A DNA stretch of 27,813 bases from a candidate division KSB1 bacterium. GTDB lineage: Bacteria > Zhuqueibacterota > JdFR-76 > DREG01. Shown here piece after piece: positions 16,935-24,663 of this stretch. The stretch covers positions 1 through 27,813 of the forward strand of contig JADFJB010000055.1 of the NCBI GenBank assembly GCA_022566355.1. Direction: 5' to 3'. Made by a program: the position numbers and the translations under genes. The notes beneath the pieces are model-generated. The model saw nothing but the letters and a program-made list of their open reading frames with translations. It was not told the origin of the DNA and ran no database searches. The number at the start of each line of letters is the position of its first letter. Position 1 is the stretch's first letter.

Positions 16935-17379
16935 GTCACAATGCTTTCATCTTTCAATTCCGTATGTAGAAGCAAAATCAGCAAGGTAGCAATGTAGAAC
17001 GGTACCCATCTCGCCTTCACTGAGTTTCTCGAGGATTTTGTTTACCCCGTGAGATATGTAGATGGAGATTTATCATCATGTTGAAGTTCTCTCTTGGGTC
17101 GAATTATTTTAATAAATCGTGCATTTTTATCTCACAGGGTAAAGTGAGAGATGGTTTGGCCAATCATAATGGTTCTCGTAGGAATCCCTAGGCTCTGGTT
17201 AACAATTGATGTCTATGACAGAAATGTTACTTCGGCAGACGGCGAAAAACAAGAAAAATATTTAGCAGGTGAAAACCCGGTTGAGGATAGTCAAGCCCGA
17301 TGACAATTACAGTCTACTCGTGTGATTTCAGATACGTCTTTCATGGGTACAAGCGCAATTTGCTCGTTGTCTTCTGGAA
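16935..17379. other. 445-nt intergenic region without a gene
   Basis: Apart from the inverted-repeat element at 17040-17144 I see no gene. A minus-strand frame just downstream of the PQQ-like gene (about 17378-17290) reads LIPEDNEQIALVPMKDVSEI without a start and may be chance. Confidence 0.45.
17040..17144. repeat. 105-bp element with 16-bp inverted ends (TTTACCCCGTGAGAT)
   Basis: GTTTACCCCGTGAGAT (17040-17055) and the reverse complement of 17129-17144 (CTTTACCCTGTGAGAT) match at 14 of 16 positions. The inside has no coding capacity. The structure suits a small non-autonomous insertion with terminal inverted repeats; no clear target duplication was found. Confidence 0.7.
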
Positions 17380-18618
17380 TCAAAGAGCTCCAACCGAGAA
17401 AAGCTCGTTTTCGCTACCTAGATAGATAATGCCATCGCTCGCTATGACAGGCGATGAATATGCGGCTCTGTTGCCTGCTCGGAGTGGAAGTTCCCATTTT
17501 TGTGTGCCACTGGGATTGATAGCCAAAAGTTTCAAAGGTCCATCATTAACGTGAAGAAAGATAGTACCATCAGCCCCCACACTCCTCCCGCCAATCCTAC
17601 CGATTCCCGGTAAAGAAACAAGAGGGCGGATTGACCATTTAGTTGTCCCATCAGGGTTAATAGCATAGAGATTCAACTGGTTATCATCTATGTAAATGGT
17701 CCCATCTGGTCCAAGCAGGATCTTAGAACGGGAATTGAGTCTTTTTGATGGCGATTGCCATCTCCATTTTAGCTCACCAGTCGGTGTAACAGCATACAAT
17801 CCTCCGGCGCTGTAACCTACATATATGGTTCCATCGTTAGCAAGCACAGGATCTATATTGCTAAAATTGCTGCCATTTGTGGTCAAGGCTAAGGTCCATT
17901 TCACCTGGCCGTCAGGGTGGAACGCATAGAGGTTTGGGGCCATGTCGTTGATATAAATGACACCGTCTGACCCAAGGGCTGGTGAGTTGTTTGTGATATT
18001 GATCATTTGATAGGACCATTTTAGGGAGCCATCAGAATTTATTGCATAGAGTAAAGCCGAGTCTGCACTGAAATAGATCGTACCATCTGACCCAATGACA
18101 GGCGATTTCAATGGCCCTTCGCCATTAAAAGTCCATCTAAGTACACCATTTGGCTGTATAGCAAAAAGAATCCCACCTATTGTGGGTACATAGACAGTAC
18201 CGTCAGAAGCTACAGCAGGATCACGGCCTGAGAAAACACCGTCCCCTATTGGAGTGCTCCATTTGAGGCTAACAACGGCACCTTTGATATCGACAGCAGA
18301 TAATTGAGCTGACCCGCCCAATGCTGACGTATTAGCCACATATATATCTCCATTTGGACCAATAATTGGAGAAACAATAGGGTCAACCTCTAAATCCCAT
18401 TTTATTTTGGGACTTACAGGGCCGTTGTATGGACTTAAACCAGTATGCTGCGGGTTCTGCTGGGACATTGGCCAGGCCGTGTCTGCCAATGTGGGCCCAT
18501 CAAGATTATCCAGCGTCTCCATAGGCGACTTATTGCTGCATGCTTTGAAAAGTAGAGTAAATGCGCAAATGAAGACAAAAACGAATTGAGAGACAGCAGT
18601 TTTTTTATTTATTCCCAT
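17380..18618 (-). CDS. PQQ-like beta-propeller lipoprotein
   Basis: An exported protein built from PQQ-binding-like (BamB/quinoprotein-type) propeller repeats. About eight repeats carry the signature SDGTIY...LYAI..DG..KW (for example SDGTVYVPT, FAIQPNGVLRW, LYAINSDGSLKWSY, LYAINPDGTTKW). Residues 1-27 are a signal with a probable lipobox ending in KAC (C27), so it is likely anchored to the envelope. No cofactor ligands or catalytic residues are evident, so a scaffold or binding role is as likely as an enzyme. I choose ATG 18618 because GGAG lies 6 nt upstream; an ATG at 18630 lacks such a site. It stands alone, with long gaps on both sides. Confidence 0.88.
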   Translation of the reverse strand: MGINKKTAVSQFVFVFICAFTLLFKACSNKSPMETLDNLDGPTLADTAWPMSQQNPQHTGLSPYNGPVSPKIKWDLEVDPIVSPIIGPNGDIYVANTSALGGSAQLSAVDIKGAVVSLKWSTPIGDGVFSGRDPAVASDGTVYVPTIGGILFAIQPNGVLRWTFNGEGPLKSPVIGSDGTIYFSADSALLYAINSDGSLKWSYQMINITNNSPALGSDGVIYINDMAPNLYAFHPDGQVKWTLALTTNGSNFSNIDPVLANDGTIYVGYSAGGLYAVTPTGELKWRWQSPSKRLNSRSKILLGPDGTIYIDDNQLNLYAINPDGTTKWSIRPLVSLPGIGRIGGRSVGADGTIFLHVNDGPLKLLAINPSGTQKWELPLRAGNRAAYSSPVIASDGIIYLGSENELFSVGAL

Positions 18619-18639
18619 ATTGGTCTCCATTTCTCAAAA

Positions 18640-19051
18640 GACAAATTAGTTTGCTTCCACTTTTGCACATAAAAATAGTTCCATCAGGTTGCGTCGACGT
18701 TACACTCGTGCCATTTCCTTAAAATACAGTTTTCCAATTGAACATTTGGGGCAACTTCCCAATCATCGTCTAACCAATCAATATGTAACTCTGATGAAGC
18801 ATTTTCCGGCTCTTGATCTCCTGATAGAGGCATTAAATCAATCATCTGAATTTACAAATTTGATTAAAACATCTAATCTAACAAGTGCTTCTATAGTTTC
18901 CCAAATATTATACTAAGTTATGATGTGTTACCTTAATTTACAAGGGGAATTTTCCCAAATTAGGCTATATACTAGCTGGATTGGGTAGGCCAATTTAAAT
19001 CGTTTGAAATCAAATTTTCTCTGGAATTTTTGAACAAAAATAAAATAATGG
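18640..19051. other. About 410-nt region, unresolved
   Basis: Both strands carry protein-like short frames: plus 18689-18916 beginning RRRYTRAISLKYSFPIEHLG, and a 54-codon minus-strand ATG frame (about 18860-18696) with SSELHIDWLDDDWEVAPNVQ. Neither has a convincing ribosome-binding site or a family I recognise, so I do not call a gene. The rest is AT-rich with a TTTCCCAAATTAGG tract. Confidence 0.3.
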
Positions 19052-19858
19052 TTAGTTGCAAACATCATTATCGGTGCGGTAATACTTGGTGTTGTTCAAA
19101 TAAAGAAAACCCTCTTGTATCGATAAGGTAAAATTCTTTGTTTCGCCGCTTGCGTAAGCCAAAGTCAAAATATTGCCGTTGACAGCCCAATTGCCACTAT
19201 TGCCACCATCACTAAAAGCACCACTTCCCAAACTGGAAACACTTCCCCCCTGTCCGCTGCTTTGAAAAGTGCCAACACTGCATAGCCAAATTTGATATTT
19301 TTCACGATACCCCATTCCAACATAAATATATACCAACTGCCTTCCGACCACTTCCTGATACCATTTACCATTATCTGACTTCAGTTGATTCGGCTTAGAA
19401 TTATTAGAAGAAGCAACTGTTTTTCCACTCACAATGGCATTGACTACAACCTGGGCTAAATTGGGTGAAACATCACACGATGGATCATCAATCAAGCACT
19501 TAGTGATTGTCATGCCACACCCACATGTGCAATTTTGAGTGTTAAGTACCTCGATAATTTGATTTTGCTGCTTTGTTGTTAGATGGGAAATATCTATCCG
19601 TTTAAGGGCAATGGGAGCACTTTCATTAGAGATTTCATCAATTATCACCTTAGCCAGTTCAGGGGAGACATCACACGATGGGTCATCCGTCAAGCACTCA
19701 GCGATCGTCATTTCACACCCGCAGGTGCAGTTTTGGGAGGTAAAGGCTTTTTTTACGCGTGCTTGTTGCTCATGTGTCAGGTGTGAGATATCAATTTGAG
19801 CATAACTCATGGATGATATTATGAAGACAAAAACAACAGCAAAAATACATTTATTCAT
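19052..19858 (-). CDS. Secreted protein with duplicated CTCGC cysteine repeats and a C-terminal beta domain
   Basis: An exported protein of 268 aa of unknown function. Residues 1-20 are a Sec signal ending SMSYA. Two copies of a 57-residue unit follow (21-77 and 87-143), each reading IDISHLT..QQ...., then QNCTCGC.MTI..CL.DDPSCDVSP. Each has five cysteines at identical spacing (44, 46, 48, 55, 62 and 110, 112, 114, 121, 128), suggesting metal or cluster binding or disulfides. The C-terminal part (about 164-262) is a predicted beta domain (GRQLVYIYVG, LCSVGTF, GNWAVNGNILTL) like small lipocalin-like add-on domains. The start at 19858 follows AAGGAG with 9 nt spacing; an upstream in-frame ATG at 19906 would bury the signal. 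I do not recognise a named family for the repeat. Confidence 0.8.
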   Translation of the reverse strand: MNKCIFAVVFVFIISSMSYAQIDISHLTHEQQARVKKAFTSQNCTCGCEMTIAECLTDDPSCDVSPELAKVIIDEISNESAPIALKRIDISHLTTKQQNQIIEVLNTQNCTCGCGMTITKCLIDDPSCDVSPNLAQVVVNAIVSGKTVASSNNSKPNQLKSDNGKWYQEVVGRQLVYIYVGMGYREKYQIWLCSVGTFQSSGQGGSVSSLGSGAFSDGGNSGNWAVNGNILTLAYASGETKNFTLSIQEGFLYLNNTKYYRTDNDVCN

Positions 19859-19971
19859 TTTCCAATACTCCTTTCTGCAAGAAATGCGGTTATCGACAAT
19901 CGGCACAATAACTTAGCGTATAAAAACAAAATTACTGTAATATATTAAAATTGTACTTATCAATATCATTA

Positions 19972-20069
19972 AAACCTCCCCTGGCCCCTCCTTAAACAAG
20001 GAGGAGAAATTCCTCCCCTTGATAAGGGGAGGTTAGGAGGGGTAATTGAGGTAAACAAATTACTACAGC
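19972..20069. repeat. Dispersed palindromic repeat, copy 2 (CCTCCTAACCTCCCC family, inverted)
   Basis: Reverse complement of the element at 7073-7179, without the internal 9-bp duplication. It begins 15 nt downstream of the stop of the FG-GAP gene (on the minus strand), so its long G/C-rich hairpin (AACCTCCCCTTATC / GGGGAGG) would be transcribed and could terminate or stabilise that message. Confidence 0.92.
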
Positions 20070-20083
20070 CCGAAAGATTTTCT

Positions 20084-22096
20084 TTATCTCAGCAAAATGA
20101 GCTTCCTAGTTTGGACGAACTTGTCCGTTTTTAACCGATATAAATACACACCGCTGATTAAATGTAGTCCTTCATTGCTCCGTCCGTTCCATAAGATCGA
20201 ATGTTGACCTGCGGGTCTTTGTTCATTGACCAACCGCCTGACAAGTTGACCAAGTTGATTGTAAATCGTAATTCTGACTAAACCAGCTTTTTCCAAAAAG
20301 TACTCAATTTTTGTTTCGGGATTAAAAGGGTTTGGGTAATTTTGAGAAAGAGTATATTGTCCCGGCACGAATCTTTGTGTTGCGATTCCTGTAAGGATTG
20401 GTTCTTCGACAATCAAGGTACCGCTAAAACCATGCACAGTATGCTGAATGACGAAACTCCCGGTATCTGTGGGCGTAAACTCAAAAGTCGTAACAGCGCG
20501 CGGTCTCACATTACCTGGTTCAGATGGGGAAGGAGCCGTTACCCAAGGTGTAATACTGACCCAATGCTCATCATCAAGGCTAATATTATATATCGTTAAA
20601 GGAATACCTTTAAGTACGCGTATGGTCGCAGGATAAAGTTGCGTTTGGGCATTGCTGTGGATAAGCGAAATGCCTTGCAGGCCAAGTTCGATCACCTTGG
20701 CATCGGCCGCAGCCGCATCTTCAACGACGAGGATGTCGCCAGTAAAACCGTGACCGATGTTCTGGATTTGATAGGTTCCTACATCTTGAGGGGTAAACTC
20801 GACCGTCATAATTTCACCTACACGTACAATGTCAGTTGCATCGATAAAAGGCAGAATGCGCAGACGATTGACGTGTTCACGAGAATTAGTTGTAACCAGA
20901 AGCCGCAAAGGTTGACCGGCAAGTGAGATAGCAGGATCAGGAAAGAAATCCGAATAAAGCATTTGAATTACCGATACTACATGCACGGACTCTTGCGCCG
21001 GAGTTTCGTTAAGAAGAATTGTTATTGTGTTATCACCGGTGTTGGGAACCGCGAGATCAGGTCTACCATCACCATTGAAATCGCCGGCGACGACAGCATG
21101 TGGTGCCAAACCAACCGGGAAGTTTTGCGCATCAGCGAATCCACCCATACCATCGTTCAACAAGACTACTAAGTTATCATTGCCGCCGTCGGCCACAGCC
21201 AAGTCACTTTTGCCATCCCCATCAAAATCTTCAATGACGACCGCAAATGAGGCGTCACCGGCAGGGTAGAATGAGGCGGTAAAACCTCCCTGCAGATCCG
21301 AAAAAAGTGCGTATACCGTCCCATCCAAACAAGCTACTGCGATATCAGAAATACCGTCCTGATTTAAATCACCTACAGCGATGTTTTTGGGTCCCTTGCC
21401 AACCGGGATCGCCGATTCAAAAGCAAATCTGCCCGTTCCATCTCCAGCCAGGACCACCAATGTATCGCTAAAATCGTTGCCTACTGCTAAGTCGATGAAG
21501 CCATCACCATTAAAATCGGCTGCCTCTATTGGAACCGGACCATCGCCGGTGTAAAAGTCGCCTACTTTCACAAAATTGCCGTTGCCATCACCCAACAATA
21601 CGGTGACGTTGTCGTCATCACGATTGGTAACCGCAAGATCTGCATGACCATCTTCATTGAAATCAGAAATCGCAATCCAGCGCGGTCCCCTGCCGGTTGC
21701 AAAGAAAGTTGGGACGAGGAAGCTACCTGTACCATCTCCTATAAACACGCTAACAGTGTTGCTATCTCGATTAGCGGTGACCGCATCCAGCAAACCATCC
21801 TCATTAAAGTCGCCAGATGCGATGGCATGCGGCGCTTTATGGATGGTAGCAATACTACCCTGCAATGTGAAAGAGCCGGTGCCGGTGCCCAAAATAAGCG
21901 AAATTGTTGAGCCAAATATATTTGCAACCGCCAGATCACGATTGCCGTCACGATCCAGGTCAACCAAGATTACCGAGCGTGGACCATTACCGGCCGGTAC
22001 GGTCATGGACGAAAATTGCAACTTGGGTGTTTGGGCATGAAGTGACGACACTGAAATCATAACAAGTACAAGTAGAGTGGAAGCTAAATGTTTCAT
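20084..22096 (-). CDS. Secreted FG-GAP/VCBS propeller protein with two cupredoxin-like domains and sorting tail
   Basis: Cell-surface or secreted protein of 670 aa. A Sec signal ends near residue 21 (SSLHA). Seven FG-GAP/VCBS repeats (about 40-370) each carry a calcium-binding loop such as DLDRDGNRD, DFNEDGLLD, DFNGDGFID, DFDGDGKSD, consistent with a seven-bladed propeller. Two cupredoxin-like domains follow (about 375-465 and 468-565), each ending FTP.D.G...IQ...HGF.G.L.V. The copper-ligand cysteine expected before the HG motif is N or Q here, so a classical type 1 copper site is unlikely. The end (about 577-670) is a sorting domain with NYPNPFNPETKIEY, GVYLYRL and final RKLILLR. AAGGAAAG lies before the ATG. 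Function unknown; binding or adhesion is plausible. Confidence 0.88.
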   Translation of the reverse strand: MKHLASTLLVLVMISVSSLHAQTPKLQFSSMTVPAGNGPRSVILVDLDRDGNRDLAVANIFGSTISLILGTGTGSFTLQGSIATIHKAPHAIASGDFNEDGLLDAVTANRDSNTVSVFIGDGTGSFLVPTFFATGRGPRWIAISDFNEDGHADLAVTNRDDDNVTVLLGDGNGNFVKVGDFYTGDGPVPIEAADFNGDGFIDLAVGNDFSDTLVVLAGDGTGRFAFESAIPVGKGPKNIAVGDLNQDGISDIAVACLDGTVYALFSDLQGGFTASFYPAGDASFAVVIEDFDGDGKSDLAVADGGNDNLVVLLNDGMGGFADAQNFPVGLAPHAVVAGDFNGDGRPDLAVPNTGDNTITILLNETPAQESVHVVSVIQMLYSDFFPDPAISLAGQPLRLLVTTNSREHVNRLRILPFIDATDIVRVGEIMTVEFTPQDVGTYQIQNIGHGFTGDILVVEDAAAADAKVIELGLQGISLIHSNAQTQLYPATIRVLKGIPLTIYNISLDDEHWVSITPWVTAPSPSEPGNVRPRAVTTFEFTPTDTGSFVIQHTVHGFSGTLIVEEPILTGIATQRFVPGQYTLSQNYPNPFNPETKIEYFLEKAGLVRITIYNQLGQLVRRLVNEQRPAGQHSILWNGRSNEGLHLISGVYLYRLKTDKFVQTRKLILLR

Positions 22097-22365
22097 GAGA
22101 ATACTTTCCTTAATATTTGAGAAATGAAATCCGTCATTGGTACCTTTAACGGGTGTTATAACATTTATAATTATGAAATCTTATAGATTTTGAATGAACC
22201 CGTCTACAACGCGATATGCAAGTATTATATGATGTTTTTATCCTATAAATCCATTGGAAATCTTGAGTATAGATTATACTTAAGAAACCGGATTCGATTT
22301 TGTCCTTTAAGTTGTCTGACCCTCGATTATATTGGAATAAATCAACTCAATTCCCTTCTTGAAGC
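22097..22365. other. Intergenic DNA upstream of the FG-GAP gene
   Basis: AT-rich; holds the leader of the FG-GAP gene. Open frames here are interrupted and show no motif apart from the recombinase relic that begins at 22366. Confidence 0.4.
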
Positions 22366-22535
22366 TCATCTACACATTAATTCAGGAAGTTTATCAATCG
22401 CTTCGTCTTGCTTTTTGTCAATCAAATTAGCATAAATTTTGGGTTCTTTTATATCAGTGTCCAAGAAGTTTGGAGACTGTGTAAAGATCAATATCATGTG
22501 TCAGACAAGTGTTGCAAAAAGTACGTCTGGCATCT
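22366..22535 (-). pseudogene. Tyrosine recombinase/integrase C-terminal remnant
   Basis: Minus-strand text from about 22531 reads ARRTFCNTCLTHDIDLYTVS then KLLGH followed by TGA, then in the next frame DIKEPKIYANLIDKKQDEAI then DKLPELM. This matches the catalytic end of phage-type integrases: R..HTFA (histidine here R), ...LYTVSKLLGH, and IK.T.IYA with the tyrosine nucleophile in KIYA. One frameshift and a histidine-to-arginine change inactivate it, and the N-terminal three quarters are absent. It shows that a mobile or integrative element once lay here. Confidence 0.8.
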
Positions 22536-22580
22536 TTTTATTTTAGTCAGTATGGCAGGCTCACCACCTGGATAACTGTT

Positions 22581-23435
22581 TTATCTTTTCAGAAACAGCC
22601 CGAAGGAAAAAACCGATGCTGATAGTGTGTTTTCGGCAAATATCGCACTGTCCACACCAAACGAAATGCCGAGTTTGTCATTCATCGCGTAAACCAACTC
22701 CGGCCCATAAGCAAGAAAACTCTGATTATTGGCAAATAATCCGCCCATGCCTCCCATAACCGAATCATTACCATTCTTGAGCGATTGAACACCCGTTGCG
22801 CGCAAGATAAAGGTTAGCCTTTGCTTAATTTGGTATCCGAGCTCAAACCCATATCTGAATTCATCGGAATAGCCCTTCGAACGATTGTTAAAACCCGCTT
22901 CTGACGCAAAATACACCGGAGTTGGGTAGAAGGAATGGCCAATCTGAAGCGAGACAAACTGATTGAACTCGCCATCGCTGGTGAGCAGACCATTAGCTTG
23001 TTGATCGTCTCCTAGCGGCAGGCCAAACATGAACCCAAGGCTCAGCACAGTCGAGCCATCCTGACGTAGACCAAATCGAAATCCAACATCGGCATCGGCA
23101 ATGCCTGAGATCGCATCACCTTCGAAATAGACAAAGCCACTCTCCTGGCCAACCTGGCGGTTCAACGTAATCCGCTTGTAAAACGGAATATAGGCCACCA
23201 AAGTAATTCTATCCGTAAGACCGTGTTCTCCATAAAAACTCAATGTATTATCTCCAAGAGTCGGAATGCTGATTTTATTGCCATTGGGTTCGTAAAACTC
23301 ATTTGCCCGGATAAAACGAAATCCGATCTTGTAAAAACCACGGCCTTTCTTCTGTGTCCAGCTACCGGCAAACAAAAACGTTGGTAGTGCAATCACGATT
23401 AGCAGCATGGAGATGAATCTACTCTTTTCTCGCAT
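22581..23435 (-). CDS. Outer-membrane beta-barrel protein, second gene of DM13 operon
   Basis: Predicted outer-membrane barrel of 284 aa. A Sec signal (FISMLLIVIALPTFLFAG) is followed by GSWTQKKGRGFYKIGFRFIR, which resembles the start of XagA-type and related transporter-like barrels, and by alternating amphipathic strands to the end (SASVFSFGLFLKR). No cysteines or heme motifs. I choose ATG 23435 because GGAGG lies 6 nt upstream; the ATG at 23450, next to the stop of the upstream gene, would place that site inside the coding region. The gap to the DM13 gene is 15 nt, so the two are almost certainly co-transcribed and may work together at the outer membrane. Confidence 0.8.
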   Translation of the reverse strand: MREKSRFISMLLIVIALPTFLFAGSWTQKKGRGFYKIGFRFIRANEFYEPNGNKISIPTLGDNTLSFYGEHGLTDRITLVAYIPFYKRITLNRQVGQESGFVYFEGDAISGIADADVGFRFGLRQDGSTVLSLGFMFGLPLGDDQQANGLLTSDGEFNQFVSLQIGHSFYPTPVYFASEAGFNNRSKGYSDEFRYGFELGYQIKQRLTFILRATGVQSLKNGNDSVMGGMGGLFANNQSFLAYGPELVYAMNDKLGISFGVDSAIFAENTLSASVFSFGLFLKR

Positions 23436-23450
23436 CTTAATCCTCCGCAT

Positions 23451-24386
23451 TTATTTCAATTCAGCATAGCCGAAAGTCACATTGAACGGCTTGCAATGGA
23501 TAATCACCCAGGAATAGGTATCCAATTCGATATCCCCTTGAATTGTATAAAGTTGTTGACCTTGCGTGCTATTCAATCTTTCAACTTCGAGACTGTTTGA
23601 TCCTACGGAATTCGAAGTAGAGAGATAGACATAAAGTCCGGGACCATTGCTGCTTAAAAAGTTGTCATCGAATTGTAGCAATAGGTTGCCATTATCTTGT
23701 TTTTCCATTGTGACCCCACCCCGAACCGTATACGAACTCCCAGGTCGAGGTACGAACTGACCGGACTTTGTTTGGCCGAGCACTTCGAATAGCGCCGGAC
23801 TACTATCGATACCGTCCACAGTTGCGGTTATTTCCGCGATACCAGGTTTGAGAGCGGTTGCAAGACCGTTTACATCAATGCCCGCTATTTCCGGACTGCC
23901 GCTCCGCCACATCACTACCTTTCCGGCAATCGTATCGCCATTCAAGTTTAATACCATCGCTGAGAACTGTATTGTTAGGCCAGGACTACTATTGGCTGAA
24001 TCGGGAGTTACAATAACGGTCGCCACCTGATTTGGGTCTGTCACGATAGTTAGCAAAACGGGTTCGCTCACAATGTTGTTTACTTTTGCCACTATCTGAA
24101 CCTGACCCGGCATGATACCGGAAGCAGTGCCATTGTCATCGATAACCGCAATATCTGAATTTGAGCTTGTCCATTGGAAGACTGTCGATTGTACTTGCTG
24201 GCCCAAACTGTCGTAGTACGTCGCAGCAAAATCGATGTTTTCGCCTACACGAATCGCGCTGTTTGCTGGCTCTATCTCAATCTTCGGTTCAAAAAGTTGA
24301 ACCGGATCCTGAATAAAGTCAGTTCCGACACAGCTCGTTGCAAACGTTAAAAGCAATAGAGCTGCTGCCAATTTCTTCCGAAACAT
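23451..24386 (-). CDS. Lipoprotein with two Ig-like (Big_2) domains and a DM13 domain
   Basis: Envelope lipoprotein of 311 aa. The signal ends in a lipobox ATSC (C19). Two bacterial Ig-like (Big_2 type) domains follow at about 35-115 and 120-202 (for example WTSSNSDIAVIDDNGTASGI and SGSPEIAGIDVNGLATALKP). Residues 208-311 are a DM13 domain: GQFVPRPGSSYTVRGGVTME, DDNFLSSNGPGLYVYLS and the closing HCKPFNVTFGYAEL with its conserved cysteine C298. DM13 is suggested to act in redox or electron transfer by comparative work on animal DOMON-DM13 proteins; its bacterial role is not established. A strong site (GAGGAG) lies before the ATG. It is the first gene of an operon with an outer-membrane barrel. 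Confidence 0.87.
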   Translation of the reverse strand: MFRKKLAAALLLLTFATSCVGTDFIQDPVQLFEPKIEIEPANSAIRVGENIDFAATYYDSLGQQVQSTVFQWTSSNSDIAVIDDNGTASGIMPGQVQIVAKVNNIVSEPVLLTIVTDPNQVATVIVTPDSANSSPGLTIQFSAMVLNLNGDTIAGKVVMWRSGSPEIAGIDVNGLATALKPGIAEITATVDGIDSSPALFEVLGQTKSGQFVPRPGSSYTVRGGVTMEKQDNGNLLLQFDDNFLSSNGPGLYVYLSTSNSVGSNSLEVERLNSTQGQQLYTIQGDIELDTYSWVIIHCKPFNVTFGYAELK

Positions 24387-24663
24387 ATCGCTTACTCCTC
24401 ACGATTTTTTTTACAATACTTAATCTGTCAGGTTATGAATTAGTAACTTCAACAGCCAAAGATACAGATCAAATTTCACAAATCTATCACAAAACGTTCA
24501 AATAACGCTCATATAACCAACCGCGTACCGCGACCTGATTTACAAAATTTATTTCAATTCTTCATCCCAGTTGAGTACAACAATGAGTTCATGCGTAATT
24601 CATACGGTCGAGGCACCTCTTTTGCTCGCTCCCACCCTCGCCGTAGCATTTATTACTTAAACC

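Noticed and set aside
21657-22040. Plus-strand frames opposite the FG-GAP propeller
   Set aside because: Antisense shadow of repeated calcium-loop codons.
22190-22435. 81-codon plus-strand frame
   Set aside because: No supporting signal, and it overlaps a readable tyrosine recombinase relic on the opposite strand.
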